A stretch of DNA of 64,000 bases, taken from contig NC_003063.2 of NCBI RefSeq assembly GCF_000092025.1, positions 186,001 through 250,000 on the forward strand, read 5' to 3'. This stretch comes from Agrobacterium fabrum str. C58. Lineage in GTDB: Bacteria; Pseudomonadota; Alphaproteobacteria; Rhizobiales; Rhizobiaceae. A program made the position numbers and the translations under genes. Under the pieces are notes generated by a model that did no database searches, was not told the origin of the DNA, and saw nothing but the letters and a program-made list of their open reading frames with translations. The number at the start of each line of letters is the position of its first letter. Position 1 is the first letter of the stretch. Below are positions 53,441 to 63,768 of the stretch, one piece after another.

Positions 53441-54417
53441 TCCACAGCCGCAACCTGCCCTTCCTCACCACGCTGATGATCTTCGTGATCGCCTATCTGC
53501 TGTGCGTGCTGCAATATCCGGCTATCCTGTCGACACGGGTGATAGGCAATCTTCTGACCGACAATGCCTTTCTCGGCATTGCCGCCGTCGGCATGACCTT
53601 CGTCATCCTGTCGGGCGGCATCGATCTGTCCATCGGCTCGGTCATCGCCTTCACCAGTGTTTTCGTGGCCGTGATGGTCGGCACCTATAATATTCACCCG
53701 CTTCTGGCCTTCGCCATCGTGCTCGTGGTCTCCACGCTGTTCGGCTGCCTGATGGGAGCGATGATCCGCTTCCTGTCGATCCCGCCTTTCGTGGTGACGC
53801 TGGCGGGCATGTTTCTGGCGCGCGGTGCAGCCTATCTGATCTCCACGCAATCGGTGCCGATTTCGCACCCCTTCATCGACGAGATCCAAGGCTTTTATTT
53901 CCGCTTTCCGGGCGGTGGCAGGCTGACGGCGCTCGCCATGCTGATGCTCATCGTCTTTGCCGCCGGCATGCTGATTGCCAGCCGCACCCGCTTCGGCGCC
54001 AATGTCTATGCGCTGGGCGGCAACCCGCAATCGGCCGAACTGATGGGCGTTCCGATCGGGCGCACGACGATCGGCATCTATGCGCTTTCCGGTTTCCTTT
54101 CCGGCCTCGCTGGCATCGTCTACACGCTCTACACCTCGTCGGGGTATTCGCTGGCGACGGTTGGCGTGGAGCTGGATGCCATCGCCGCAGTCGTCATCGG
54201 CGGCACGCTTCTCACAGGCGGCACGGGACTTGTGGCGGGAACCTTTGTCGGCCTGCTGATCCAGGGGCTGATCCAGACCTACATCGTTTTTGACGGAACG
54301 CTGTCATCCTGGTGGACGAAAATCGTCATTGGCGTGCTGCTTTTCGTCTTCATCGTGTTGCAGCGCGCAATCATCTGGTATTCAAACAGGAGACTGGCCG
54401 GACCACATCCGGCATAA
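53437..54417 (+). CDS. yjfF: Sugar ABC transporter, permease (YjfF-like)
   Basis: A 326-residue permease: GMTFVILSGGIDLSIGSVIAFTSVF near residue 50 and VELDAIAAVVIGGTLLTGGTGLVAGTF near residue 245. It pairs with YtfT. The FadR-like gene begins 17 bases after it, so the operon ends with its likely regulator. Confidence 0.9.
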   Translation: MIHSRNLPFLTTLMIFVIAYLLCVLQYPAILSTRVIGNLLTDNAFLGIAAVGMTFVILSGGIDLSIGSVIAFTSVFVAVMVGTYNIHPLLAFAIVLVVSTLFGCLMGAMIRFLSIPPFVVTLAGMFLARGAAYLISTQSVPISHPFIDEIQGFYFRFPGGGRLTALAMLMLIVFAAGMLIASRTRFGANVYALGGNPQSAELMGVPIGRTTIGIYALSGFLSGLAGIVYTLYTSSGYSLATVGVELDAIAAVVIGGTLLTGGTGLVAGTFVGLLIQGLIQTYIVFDGTLSSWWTKIVIGVLLFVFIVLQRAIIWYSNRRLAGPHPA

Positions 54418-54434
54418 CGCAAACGGAGGCTTTC

Positions 54435-55169
54435 TTGGGGCTGCTCGAAACGACGATAAGCGGGCGAAAACGCCGGAACAGCCACGCCCATGTGGTCTCC
54501 GAACTCGGCAGCGCCATCGTCTCGGGCAGGATTGCGGAGGGCTCGCTGCTGCCCAATGATGCCGAACTCTCCATGCGCTTCGGCGTTTCGCGCACAGTGT
54601 TGCGCGAAACCATGAAGACACTGGCGGCCAAACGGCTGGTGGAACCCAAGGCCAAGGTCGGCACCCGCGTTCTTGATCGCTCAAGCTGGAATTTCTTCGA
54701 TCCCGACGTGCTGGGCTGGCGCTGCGAGGCCGGCATAGACCAGGAATTCGTCAAGCATCTGGCGGAAATCCGTCTGGCGCTGGAACCGGCGGCGGCAGCA
54801 GCAGCGGCCCTGCAGGCCTCCAATGACGACATCGTGTCCCTCTATGTCATCGCCGCCAAATTCGACAATCCGAAACATACGCCGGAAACCATCGCCAAGG
54901 TCGATCTCGAATTCCACCTGGCCGTGGCGCATATGTCCGGCAATCCCTTCATGCGCTCGGCAAGCGGGCTGATCGAAGCGGCCCTTGCCATTTCCTTCCA
55001 GCTTTCCTCGCCCGCCGCCTCGCCCGGCACCATCGCCGAGATCGCCTCCAACCATCTGCGCATCGTGCATGCGATTGCCGCGCGTGATACGGATGCGGCG
55101 GTGAAAGCCATGCGTCATGTGATCGAGGTGGGCAAGGACCGGACGCAGAACGCGATCAAGACGACCTGA
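54435..55169 (+). CDS. GntR/FadR-family regulator of the ytf operon
   Basis: A 244-residue regulator. The winged helix reads HVVSELGSAIVSGRIAEGSLLPND, then ELSMRFGVSRTVLRETMKTLAAKRLVEPKAKVGTRVL; the FCD ligand domain follows (EIRLALEPAAAAAAAL, then DLEFHLAVAHMSGNPFM, then SNHLRIVHAIAARD). TTG at 54435 is chosen because GGAGG lies 5 bases upstream just after the yjfF stop; the longer frame from 54312 reads into yjfF. FadR-like proteins of this type commonly sense sugar acids, which fits the divergent aldonate dehydratase. Confidence 0.87.
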   Translation: MGLLETTISGRKRRNSHAHVVSELGSAIVSGRIAEGSLLPNDAELSMRFGVSRTVLRETMKTLAAKRLVEPKAKVGTRVLDRSSWNFFDPDVLGWRCEAGIDQEFVKHLAEIRLALEPAAAAAAALQASNDDIVSLYVIAAKFDNPKHTPETIAKVDLEFHLAVAHMSGNPFMRSASGLIEAALAISFQLSSPAASPGTIAEIASNHLRIVHAIAARDTDAAVKAMRHVIEVGKDRTQNAIKTT

Positions 55170-55386
55170 AGGCGCGCGCCTCTGGCGCGGGTGTCTGCGC
55201 CTTGCCGCCGGGAAGGCGGCTGACCGGCAGAAACTCCGCTGCCACCAGCCCGAAGACGTGAGTCCTAAGCGAAACCGCGGCTGACCACTTTGCATCCGAC
55301 TCTGCACGCTACGCGTGACATCCAGGCGTTTTCATGCCATAAAACCAAAATTCCTTAACCAATCGTCTGAATTTGCGAGAGCTGCC

Positions 55387-56325
55387 ATGAATGATGCCCT
55401 GACAGAAATGCTGCGTGGCCTGAGGCTCGACGGCGTGGAGTATGGCCGCTGCCGCCTGGCGACACCCTGGGCGACGGCTTTTCCCGAACAGGACGCGGCG
55501 CGGTTTCATTTCATCGGCGTCGGTCAGGCGAAACTGCAGAAACCTTCCGGCGAATGGCTGACGCTGACATGCGGCGATGCCGTTCTTCTGCCCCGGGGCC
55601 ACGCCCATGTGCTGGGCAGTGGTGAGAGTGTGACGCCGTCTCCCTTTGATCACTTCGGCAAAAAGGAAGTCTGTCAGGGTGTTTTCGACTTGCAATGCGC
55701 GAGCGCCGGCGGTGATACCGTGGCCTTTACCGCTTCGATGCGTTTCAACATGGATAATCTGCACCCACTCCTGCAACTGATGCCGGATGTGATGTTGACC
55801 AGCGATCTGGCCAAAAGCGATCCGGCCATTCCGCATTTGCTGGAAGCCATGACGCGCGAGGTGGAGCTCAATCGCGTCGGCGCAGGCGGCATTCTGGCAA
55901 GGCTTGCCGATGTATTGACCGCAACCCTGATCCGCACATGGGTGGAACATGGCTGCGGCGATTCCAGCGGCTGGCTTGCCGCCGTGCGCAATCCCGAACT
56001 CGGCCGCGTGCTGGCCGCTATCCATCTCAACCCCGAAAAGGACTGGAGCGTGGAAGAACTCGCATCGTTGATGGGTGCATCCCGTTCCAGTTTCGCGGAA
56101 CGCTTCACCCGCGTGGTGGGCGAAAGCCCGGCGCGTTATGTGGTGCGCGTACGCATGCATCAGGCACGGCTGTGGCTGCGCGAAGGCATGCGCGTGACAG
56201 TGGCAGCGGAAAAGCTCGGCTATGATTCCGAGGCCTCCTTCAGCCGCGCCTTCAAACGTGTACTCGGCGCGCCGCCCAGCCAGTTCCGCAGGAAGGATGC
56301 GGCCGGGCTGGAGGAAGCAGCTTAA
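55387..56325 (+). CDS. AraC-family transcriptional regulator (cupin N-terminal domain)
   Basis: A 312-residue protein. An N-terminal cupin-like sensor (residues 1-180; FHFIGVGQAKLQ, LTCGDAVLLPRGHAHVL) is followed by two HTHs at the C-terminus: WSVEELASLMGASRSSFAERFTRVVGESPARYVVRVRM and VTVAAEKLGYDSEASFSRAFKRVLGAPPSQFRR. ATG at 55387 follows GAGAG; an upstream frame lacks a site. It is not obviously linked to its neighbours. Targets unknown. Confidence 0.87.
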   Translation: MNDALTEMLRGLRLDGVEYGRCRLATPWATAFPEQDAARFHFIGVGQAKLQKPSGEWLTLTCGDAVLLPRGHAHVLGSGESVTPSPFDHFGKKEVCQGVFDLQCASAGGDTVAFTASMRFNMDNLHPLLQLMPDVMLTSDLAKSDPAIPHLLEAMTREVELNRVGAGGILARLADVLTATLIRTWVEHGCGDSSGWLAAVRNPELGRVLAAIHLNPEKDWSVEELASLMGASRSSFAERFTRVVGESPARYVVRVRMHQARLWLREGMRVTVAAEKLGYDSEASFSRAFKRVLGAPPSQFRRKDAAGLEEAA

Positions 56326-56332
56326 AAGCTTG

Positions 56333-59300
56333 TCAGTGGAAATTGCGGGAAATGACCTTTATCCGCTCGACCTCATCGTCATCATGGTTGGAGGGCGGCG
56401 GACGTTTCCTGATAGCACGATGATCATCCGGCATGCCGTGGTGGAATTCGTCGCCACGCCCGTGCGGCAGGGGAAAAGCATTGTTGCGCTCGCCCACGCT
56501 CGCCAGCGCATGCGACAGATCGGTCAGCCGGTGGGCGACCAGATGCACCACCTCGCCTTCCCGCTGGATCTTGCCGTAAATGCCGACCATGCCAGCGGAC
56601 AGCACCACGCGCCGGTATTTTTCGAAGGTTTTCACCCATAGAACCGCATTGGCGATACCCGTCTCATCCTCCAGCGTCATAAAGATCACGCCCTTTGCCG
56701 AGCCGGGACGCTGGCGCACCAGCACCAGACCCGCCGTTTCCAGCCATGTGCCATCCCGCACACGCACCGCCTCCGCACAGGTGACGATGCGGCGGCGGGA
56801 AAGATCGCGCCGCAGGAAGGTCATGGGGTGTTCGCGCAGGGTCAGCCCCACATGGCCGTAATCCTGCACCACCTCGCCGCCATCAGTCATGGGCCGAAGC
56901 GCAACGGAAGGCTCCTGAAGCTCTTCGATAACGGCATTTTCCCTGATGGCGGCGGCGGCGAAAAGCGGCAGCGGCTCATCCCGCAGGGCCTTAATGGCCC
57001 ACAGCGCCTCGCGTCTGGCAAGACGAAGCGAGGGCAGGAAGGCATCGGCTTCGGCAAGACACACAAGGGCAGCAGCTGGAACGCCCGCCCTTCGCCAGAG
57101 ATCATCGACGGAGGCGAAAGGCCGATCCTGCCGGGCGGCGACAATATCGGCGGCGTGATCGTTGGAGAGCCCCTTCACCATACGCAGGCCAAGCCGCACG
57201 GCAAACCGCTCCTCACCCTTGTCATTCTTCTTGCCCGTGGGCTCCAGCGTACAATCAAAGCGGCTGTTATTAACGCAGACCGGGCGCACCTCGACGCCAT
57301 GGTCGCGCGCATCACGCACGATCTGCGCCGGGGCGTAAAACCCCATCGGCTGCGAATTGAGAATGGCCGTACAGAAAATATCGGGGTGATGGCATTTCAG
57401 CCATGAGGAGGCATAGGCAATCAGCGCGAAAGAGGCCGCATGGCTTTCAGGGAAACCATAACTGCCGAACCCTTCCAGCTGCTTGAAGATGCGTTCGGCG
57501 AATTCCTTGTCATAGCCATTCGCCACCATGCCGGTGACCAGTTTTTCCTTGAATTTGGAAATAGTGCCAACGTTCTTGAACGTCGCCATGGCCCGGCGCA
57601 ACTGGTCAGCCTCATCTGCGGTGAAATCGGCGCAATCCATGGCAATCCGCATGGCCTGTTCCTGAAACAGCGGAACCCCCAGCGTCTTTTTTAGAATATT
57701 TTCAAGTTGCGGTTTTTCATACAAAACGGGCTCTTTACCCTGACGCCGCCGCAGATAGGGATGTACCATATCTCCCTGAATGGGGCCGGGACGAACGATA
57801 GCGACCTGAATAACAAGATCGTAAAATTTGGCGGGCTTCAAGCGCGGCAACATCGACATCTGCGCCCGGCTTTCGATCTGGAAAGTGCCTAGCGTGTCGG
57901 CTTTTTGGATCATTGCAAACGTTGCGGGATCATCCGGTGGCATCGCAGCAAGATCGTATTTTTCCCCTGTGCGAGCCTCCAGCAGATCGAAGCCCCGCTT
58001 CATGCAGGAAAGCATTCCAAGCGCCAGGCAATCCATTTTCATGAACTTCACGATATCAATATCGTCTTTATCCCATTCGATGATCTGTCGATCATTCATG
58101 GCGGCTGGTTCGATCGGCACGAGCTCATCCAGCCTATCATGGGAAAGTACGAAGCCGCCCGGATGCTGACTGTGATGGCGTGGCGTGCCAACAAGCTGGT
58201 TGGCAAGCTCGAAAGCCAGTTTCAGGCGACGATCCTCCATATTGAGGTTTAGTTCCTTCACCTGTTTTTCGCCCACTCCTTCGCTCCAGCGCCAGACTTG
58301 CGAGGACAGAAGTTTGGTCAAATCCTCCGGCAGGCCCAGAACCTTGCCGACATCGCGCAGCGCCCCACGCCCGCGATAACGGGTAACGACGGAACAGAGC
58401 GCCGCCTTGTCACGACCATAGGTGTCATAGACCCACTGAATGACCTCTTCACGCCGCTGGTGTTCGAAATCCACGTCGATATCCGGCGGTTCTCCCCGGT
58501 TCTCGGAAACGAACCGTTCGAAGACGAGATTGCTGAAAAGAGCGGGATCGATGGCGGTGATGCCAAGCACAAAACAGATAACCGAATTGGCCGCCGAACC
58601 ACGCCCCTGACATAGAATATCTTTTGAACGCGCATAACGGACAATGGCATTCACGGTCAGGAAATAGGAGGCATATTGCAATCTGCCGACAACATCCAGC
58701 TCATGATGCAGCGCCTTCTCCACTTTCTCCGGCAAACCGTTCGGATAACGCCCCGGCACCGCCTCCCAGACCATCTTCTCCAGCGCCTGCTGCGCCGTCA
58801 GTCCCGGCAGGCTGCGCTCCTCGGGATATTGATAGACCAGTTCCTTCAGCGAAAATTTGCAGCGTTTTGCAATTTCGAGGCTGCGGGAGAGCGCTTCGGG
58901 GTAACGGGCAAACAGCCGGTGCATCTCTTCCGGCGGTTTCATATAGCGGTCGGCATGGCGTTCGCGGCGGAAGCCCGCCTCGTCGATGGTGCAATTGTGC
59001 CTTATGCAGGTGACGACATCCTGCAGCATGCGCCGTTCGGGCACATGAAACAGCACGTCATTGGTAACAACAGTCGGCACGCCTGCGGCTTGCGCCATCC
59101 CTGACAGCTCGAAAAGACGCATCTGGTCGTTGGGTCGTCTTCGAAGACTGAGCGCCATATAGGCCCGGTCGGCAAAAGCTGCCTTCAACCGACGCAGGCG
59201 AAGCGCGCAGAGATCATCGGCCAGATCGGCGAGCAGCACCACGATCAGGCCTTCGCCATAGGCAACGAGATCGTCCCAACTCAGCCGGCATTTCCCCTTG

Positions 59301-59608
59301 CCGCCCCGTTTCTTGCCCACCGACAGCAGCCGGCAAAGCCGCCCGTAAGCCGCACGATCCATGGGATAAACAAGCACGGAAAGATCGTCATCCAGATCGA
59401 GGCGGCAGCCGATGACGAGGCGGACGCCATGATTATTGGCGGCCTCATAGGCCCGGGGGATAGCCGCAAGGCTGTTGCGATCAACGACGCCAAGCGCCTC
59501 TATGCCAAGGTTTTTGGCCTGTTCGAAAAGCTCATCGCAGGAGCTTGCACCGCGCAGAAAGGAAAAATGCGTGGTCACCTGAAGCTCGGCATAACGGGGC
59601 GCGCTCAT
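56333..59608 (-). CDS. dnaE2: Error-prone DNA polymerase III alpha subunit DnaE2
   Basis: A 1091-residue C-family polymerase. The N-terminal PHP domain begins [22 protein letters not shown]. The catalytic aspartates are in [11 protein letters not shown] and [10 protein letters not shown], with [14 protein letters not shown] in the palm and [19 protein letters not shown] late. An OB fold ends the protein ([18 protein letters not shown]). It is shorter than DnaE1, as usual for DnaE2/ImuC, and performs translesion synthesis in induced mutagenesis. It overlaps imuB by ATGA, so both come from the LexA-controlled imuA promoter. Confidence 0.95.
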   Translation of the reverse strand: MSAPRYAELQVTTHFSFLRGASSCDELFEQAKNLGIEALGVVDRNSLAAIPRAYEAANNHGVRLVIGCRLDLDDDLSVLVYPMDRAAYGRLCRLLSVGKKRGGKGKCRLSWDDLVAYGEGLIVVLLADLADDLCALRLRRLKAAFADRAYMALSLRRRPNDQMRLFELSGMAQAAGVPTVVTNDVLFHVPERRMLQDVVTCIRHNCTIDEAGFRRERHADRYMKPPEEMHRLFARYPEALSRSLEIAKRCKFSLKELVYQYPEERSLPGLTAQQALEKMVWEAVPGRYPNGLPEKVEKALHHELDVVGRLQYASYFLTVNAIVRYARSKDILCQGRGSAANSVICFVLGITAIDPALFSNLVFERFVSENRGEPPDIDVDFEHQRREEVIQWVYDTYGRDKAALCSVVTRYRGRGALRDVGKVLGLPEDLTKLLSSQVWRWSEGVGEKQVKELNLNMEDRRLKLAFELANQLVGTPRHHSQHPGGFVLSHDRLDELVPIEPAAMNDRQIIEWDKDDIDIVKFMKMDCLALGMLSCMKRGFDLLEARTGEKYDLAAMPPDDPATFAMIQKADTLGTFQIESRAQMSMLPRLKPAKFYDLVIQVAIVRPGPIQGDMVHPYLRRRQGKEPVLYEKPQLENILKKTLGVPLFQEQAMRIAMDCADFTADEADQLRRAMATFKNVGTISKFKEKLVTGMVANGYDKEFAERIFKQLEGFGSYGFPESHAASFALIAYASSWLKCHHPDIFCTAILNSQPMGFYAPAQIVRDARDHGVEVRPVCVNNSRFDCTLEPTGKKNDKGEERFAVRLGLRMVKGLSNDHAADIVAARQDRPFASVDDLWRRAGVPAAALVCLAEADAFLPSLRLARREALWAIKALRDEPLPLFAAAAIRENAVIEELQEPSVALRPMTDGGEVVQDYGHVGLTLREHPMTFLRRDLSRRRIVTCAEAVRVRDGTWLETAGLVLVRQRPGSAKGVIFMTLEDETGIANAVLWVKTFEKYRRVVLSAGMVGIYGKIQREGEVVHLVAHRLTDLSHALASVGERNNAFPLPHGRGDEFHHGMPDDHRAIRKRPPPSNHDDDEVERIKVISRNFH

Positions 59609-61122
59609 GCGAAGACCCCGTGGATGAACCAGCCCTGTGAGCCCGTTTCGGCATGTTCGCCATCACCGGAGCGGAAAATCCAGAAGCGTTCTCCGCCTTC
59701 ATTTTCCACCGTGAAATAATCGCGCACGGCGGCCTTTTCCCGGTCGCGTTTCCACCATTCACCGAACACCCGTTCCGGCCCGTCGGCGCGCCGCACATTA
59801 TGGCGCTCGCCCTTCCAGAGGAAATAACGCGGCGGGTGGTCCGGCAGCAGGGCCAGCGTCTCGATGGGTTCCGGCCTTGCAAAAAGCCGGACCGGGCGCG
59901 GCCAGTGGCCGGGCCAGCCGAGCGTATCCTCAGGCGCAAGCGCCGCAACGCGGGCAAGAGAACGTTCCGGCACGTCGCTTGCCACCGCCGCATAACGATA
60001 GACCCTGTGGCCGCGATTGAGGATGACATCGACCGTATCGGCGATTTCCGCACGCCCCTCGTCCAGCAGTGAAGAACGAGCCTGCGCGGCGACAAGCGGC
60101 TCGGCATGGGTGGCGGTCAGCACCATCATCTCGATGCCGAAGCCGGGATCGATGGTGTCGATACGGTCGGTCAGAAGTCGGACAAGCTGTTTGACATCGC
60201 GCACCGGCCTGGAGGTGCCGGCCCGTATGGCCTGCAGGCCGCTATCCACCCGGTGCAGCACCAGATCGACCCGGCGGGCGCCGAGACCGCGCTTTTCCAG
60301 CGAGGCGCAAAGCGCCGTTACCAGCTTTTGGCTATAACGGGCAATCGTCTCCGCCGCAGCGATCGGCTCAGGAAAGACGCGCCGCACCTCCACCAGTTCG
60401 GCCACTCTCACCGGTTCGATGGGGTCGCCGATCTCCCCGAAAGCCTGGGAACGACGACGGACGAGTTCGGGGCCGAAACGCAGGGTGAGCGGCGCTCGCG
60501 GGGCTTCGGCAAGCTCGCCAATGGTGCGGAAACCGAGCACCTTCAGCCCGGAAACGATACGGTCCTCCAGCCTCAACGCGGAAAGCGGCAAGCCGCTGAT
60601 CGCCGCTCTTTGGCCACCCGGCGGCACGATACTGATCTCCTCGCGGCTAAAACGCGCCAGCGCATGGGCCGCCCCCCAGCTATCGGCAATGGCGGCGCGG
60701 GCGGCAAAACCGGCGGCGTGCAGGCGGTTGAGCATGCTGCTCAGCATCAGCGCCTCATTGCCGTGAAGATGGTCCGCGCCTGATGTGTCCAGCACCAGCC
60801 CGTCCGGCGGGTCTGCGGCGACGATCGGGGCATAGATGCGCAGGAAATGAAAGGCCAGCTGCTGCAGGGCGCGGGCATCACCAGCCGCATCCAGATCTTC
60901 AACGAGGAGGCCCGGCACCAGTGCCTGCGCCTTGCTGACCGGCGTGCCGGGCCGGATGCCCGCCGCCCTGGCCGCCTTGTCGAGCGCCTGCACCAGCCGG
61001 CGGCTGCCCTGGCGGCCGATCATGACCAGCGGCGTTTCAACCGGCGGCGCGTCCTTGCCCGAAAGACGCCGGAAACGATCCGTCGGCCATGTCGGCAGGT
61101 AGAGCGAGACGACCCTTTGCAT
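59605..61122 (-). CDS. imuB: ImuB, Y-family polymerase-like mutagenesis protein (inactive)
   Basis: A 505-residue Y-family relative. Motif I, normally with an acidic pair, reads [12 protein letters not shown] and has no catalytic Asp; the motif III SIDE equivalent is VLDTSG. It therefore lacks polymerase activity, as known for ImuB, and instead links ImuA and DnaE2 to the beta clamp. The start at 61122 (MQRVVSLYL) lies inside imuA by 86 bases; a longer frame is overlap only. The C-terminus extends beyond Y-polymerases, as in other ImuB proteins. Confidence 0.93.
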   Translation of the reverse strand: MQRVVSLYLPTWPTDRFRRLSGKDAPPVETPLVMIGRQGSRRLVQALDKAARAAGIRPGTPVSKAQALVPGLLVEDLDAAGDARALQQLAFHFLRIYAPIVAADPPDGLVLDTSGADHLHGNEALMLSSMLNRLHAAGFAARAAIADSWGAAHALARFSREEISIVPPGGQRAAISGLPLSALRLEDRIVSGLKVLGFRTIGELAEAPRAPLTLRFGPELVRRRSQAFGEIGDPIEPVRVAELVEVRRVFPEPIAAAETIARYSQKLVTALCASLEKRGLGARRVDLVLHRVDSGLQAIRAGTSRPVRDVKQLVRLLTDRIDTIDPGFGIEMMVLTATHAEPLVAAQARSSLLDEGRAEIADTVDVILNRGHRVYRYAAVASDVPERSLARVAALAPEDTLGWPGHWPRPVRLFARPEPIETLALLPDHPPRYFLWKGERHNVRRADGPERVFGEWWKRDREKAAVRDYFTVENEGGERFWIFRSGDGEHAETGSQGWFIHGVFA

Positions 61123-61801
61123 CACAGGCTTCCACTTCAAATTCGGCGCTTTCGCCGCCGCGACATCGCAAGAGTTCCAGAAACCAGCGTGGCCTGCCCA
61201 CCCCCGGCACCGGCAGGGGCGAAGAGGGCCGCACGGAGATACGCCAGCGGGTGACGGCCGCCGTCGGTTCGCCGAACAGCGCCGCATCGGCCGGACGCCG
61301 GAAACGGCGGATGGCAATGCCGGTCACACCGGAGGTTTCCGCTGCCAGTTGCAGCCGCCGCGAGGCGGTCATCGGCAACTTTGACAATTCACCCATCACC
61401 GCGCCGAAACCGTTGCAGCGCAGTCCCTCCTCGAAACAGTCGAGCACGCCTTTTTCATCGCGGCATTCAACGATGATGAGCCGGTTATGCGACAGGCCGG
61501 CCTGCGTCAGGCCCGGCATGAACAGGTCCCGACGGGTGACACACCATAAAACCTTGCCGGAAAGCCTTGCCGCCACACCGGCTGCAAACAGCGCTGCTGC
61601 CGCGCCATCGGCAGCGCCATTGCCGCCGCCGCTCAGCTCATGCAGGCAACCGAGCTTCAACCCGCCTCCCGGCAGGTGATGGTCAATGGCATCCACGCCG
61701 AAAGGCAAGGTCTCGTGCAGCCGCTCAGGGCCGTTACCGATCCTTTCCAGCCTTTCACGCAGCTCTTCGACAACGAGCAACTGGTCCGCGCGTTTTTGCA
61801 T
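61037..61801 (-). CDS. imuA: ImuA, RecA-like/SulA-related mutagenesis protein
   Basis: A 254-residue protein beginning MQKRADQLLVVEELRERLERIG. Its centre resembles a RecA-type core, including LPFGVDAIDHHLPGGGLKLGCLHEL and VLWCVTRRDLFMPGL, but has a weak Walker A. This is the first gene of the imuA-imuB-dnaE2 cassette. ATG 61801 lies 39 bases downstream of a LexA box. The gene is transcribed with imuB, which overlaps its last 86 bases. Confidence 0.92.
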   Translation of the reverse strand: MQKRADQLLVVEELRERLERIGNGPERLHETLPFGVDAIDHHLPGGGLKLGCLHELSGGGNGAADGAAAALFAAGVAARLSGKVLWCVTRRDLFMPGLTQAGLSHNRLIIVECRDEKGVLDCFEEGLRCNGFGAVMGELSKLPMTASRRLQLAAETSGVTGIAIRRFRRPADAALFGEPTAAVTRWRISVRPSSPLPVPGVGRPRWFLELLRCRGGESAEFEVEACDAKGRLALPADMADGSFPASFGQGRAAG

Positions 61802-61839
61802 GGCATGACAGGTTTCAATTCCGGATTTTCAATCTTGCT

Positions 61840-61854
61840 GTTCTTGTTTTGTTC
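61840..61854 (-). promoter_or_regulatory. LexA (SOS) box of imuA
   Basis: GTTC-TTGTTTT-GTTC, an exact match to the alphaproteobacterial GTTC-N7-GTTC LexA site, 39 bases upstream of the imuA ATG. It places imuA-imuB-dnaE2 under the DNA damage response. Confidence 0.88.
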
Positions 61855-62018
61855 CTATTTCAGTAAAGAGTCAAGCAACAGGCTGCCGGTCTTCAACAGT
61901 TTGCACGGAAAGAGGGGATTCTGGCCTTGCAGCGCTTCGTCCCGCCGTTAAAACGGAAATGTCTGCTCGCCCTGTGAAAACCGCGGGCGCCGGACACCAT
62001 GGTTTGGAGGAACCGCCG

Positions 62019-62372
62019 ATGATCGCCAGCATTCTGATTGCCGTGGTTGCGGCCATCCATATCTACATCGTCATCCTGGAAATGCTGCTGTGGGAAAAAC
62101 CGGCCGGCCGCAAGGCCTTCGGTCTCTCGGCGGATTTTGCCCGGCAGACGAAAGTGCTCGCCGCCAATCAGGGGCTTTATAACGGGTTTCTGGCGGCCGG
62201 GCTGATCTATGGGCTCACACAGGGCGATGAAGGGCTGAGCTTCAAGGTGTTTTTCCTGCTGTGTGTCCTGGTGGCCGGTATTTTCGGCGCCGTTACCGCC
62301 AATATGAAGATCCTGTTCATTCAGGCACTGCCAGCCTTGTTTGCACTCGGATTTCTCTGGATCGGAGCATGA
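62019..62372 (+). CDS. DUF1304 small membrane protein
   Basis: A 117-residue protein with four hydrophobic segments: IASILIAVVAAIHIYIVILEML, GLYNGFLAAGLIYGL, VFFLLCVLVAGIFGAV and ALPALFALGFLWIGA. The AANQGLYNGFLAAGL segment is characteristic of DUF1304. Its role is unknown. ATG 62019 follows GGAGG with an 8-base spacer. It overlaps the glycerate kinase start by ATGA. Confidence 0.85.
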   Translation: MIASILIAVVAAIHIYIVILEMLLWEKPAGRKAFGLSADFARQTKVLAANQGLYNGFLAAGLIYGLTQGDEGLSFKVFFLLCVLVAGIFGAVTANMKILFIQALPALFALGFLWIGA

Positions 62373-63649
62373 ACCCGATGACCGCATGGAACGACACCCG
62401 CGCCAAAGATGCCCTCAACCGGATATTCATGGCGGCAGTCGCAAGTGCTGATCCGGCGAAGGTGTTGCAAAAGCATCTCCCATCCCCACCCAAGGGTCGC
62501 TGCGTGGTCGTCGGTGCAGGCAAGGCCTCAGCCGCCATGGCCGCAGCGCTGGAAGAGGCATGGCCGCATGTCGATCTCTCCGGTGTGGTGGTGACGCGTT
62601 ATGGCCATGCGGTTCCGACCTCCCGTATCGAGATCATCGAGGCCTCCCATCCCGTACCTGATGACAAAAGTGCGGAAGCGGCCAAACGCATTCTCGCCGC
62701 CGTTGAGGGACTGACTGCCGACGATATGGTCATCGCGCTGATTTCCGGCGGCGGTTCGGCGCTGATGGTGGCGCCGGCCGAAGGCATGACGCTTGCCGAC
62801 AAGATGGCCGTCAATCGTGCTTTGCTTGCCAGCGGTGCGACAATTTCGGAAATGAACGCCGTGCGCAAACATCTCTCCCGCATCAAGGGCGGACGGCTGG
62901 CGCTGGCCGCCAAACCGGCCAAGGTTGTTTCGCTGCTGATTTCCGACGTGCCCGGAGACGACCCCTCCGAGATCGCCTCCGGCCCGACGGTTGCCGATCC
63001 GAGTGATATCGCGACCGTGCGCGAAATCGTCGCCCGATACGGGCTCGATCTTCCCGAAACCGTGCGCAAAGTGCTGGAAAAGGGTGAGGAAACCCCGAAG
63101 TCTGGTGATATCGAAGAGGATGTCAGGATGATCGCGGCGCCCTCGCTTGCCCTGCAGGCGGCGGCGTATGAGGCCGTGAAGCTCGGCCTGACGCCGCTTA
63201 TCCTCGGGGATTCCCTCGAAGGCGAATCCAGGGATGTCGGTGCCGTCATGGCCGGCATCGCGTCCTCCGCCAGCCGCAAGGGCCTGCCGGTCAAAGGTCC
63301 GGCCGTGCTGCTTTCAGGCGGCGAAACCACGGTCACGATTGGCAAGGGACCGGCCGGCAAGGGCGGCCGCAACACGGAGTTCCTGCTGAGCCTCGCGCTG
63401 ACGCTGAAAGGCGCAGACGGCATCTGGGCGATTGCAGGCGATAGCGACGGCATAGACGGCGTGGAAGATGCGGCAGGTGCCGTGGTGACGCCGGATACGC
63501 TTGACCGTATTCGCGCCGCCGGTGTCGATCCGCGCCAATCGCTGGTGAGCCATGATAGCTATACCGCTTTCAAGGCGGCGGGCGATCTTGTCGTGACCGG
63601 TCCGACCCTGACGAATGTGAATGATATCAGGGCGATTTTGATATGGTGA
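62369..63649 (+). CDS. Glycerate 2-kinase (MOFRL family, GckA/TtuD-like)
   Basis: A 426-residue kinase with the N-terminal DUF4147 Rossmann part (VVVGAGKASAAMAAALE, ISGGGSALMVAP, LISDVPGDDPSEIASGPTVAD) and the C-terminal MOFRL domain (LLSGGETTVTIGKGPAGKGGRNTEFLLSLAL, then AGDSDGIDGVEDAAGA). It phosphorylates D-glycerate in glyoxylate, serine or tartrate metabolism. The ATG at 62369 overlaps the DUF1304 stop; ATG 62378 has better spacing from GGAG and is the alternative start. Confidence 0.93.
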   Translation: MNPMTAWNDTRAKDALNRIFMAAVASADPAKVLQKHLPSPPKGRCVVVGAGKASAAMAAALEEAWPHVDLSGVVVTRYGHAVPTSRIEIIEASHPVPDDKSAEAAKRILAAVEGLTADDMVIALISGGGSALMVAPAEGMTLADKMAVNRALLASGATISEMNAVRKHLSRIKGGRLALAAKPAKVVSLLISDVPGDDPSEIASGPTVADPSDIATVREIVARYGLDLPETVRKVLEKGEETPKSGDIEEDVRMIAAPSLALQAAAYEAVKLGLTPLILGDSLEGESRDVGAVMAGIASSASRKGLPVKGPAVLLSGGETTVTIGKGPAGKGGRNTEFLLSLALTLKGADGIWAIAGDSDGIDGVEDAAGAVVTPDTLDRIRAAGVDPRQSLVSHDSYTAFKAAGDLVVTGPTLTNVNDIRAILIW

Positions 63650-63768
63650 AGGTGTAAGCGTTCGAGCCGGCTCTCCCGTCCGGCCGTGCGTATCCTCAGG
63701 CAGAGGCCGTTTTTGACTATGCCGCCGGAGAGGTATAAATTGGCGGCATATCCTTGGGAGCCTCAGCC

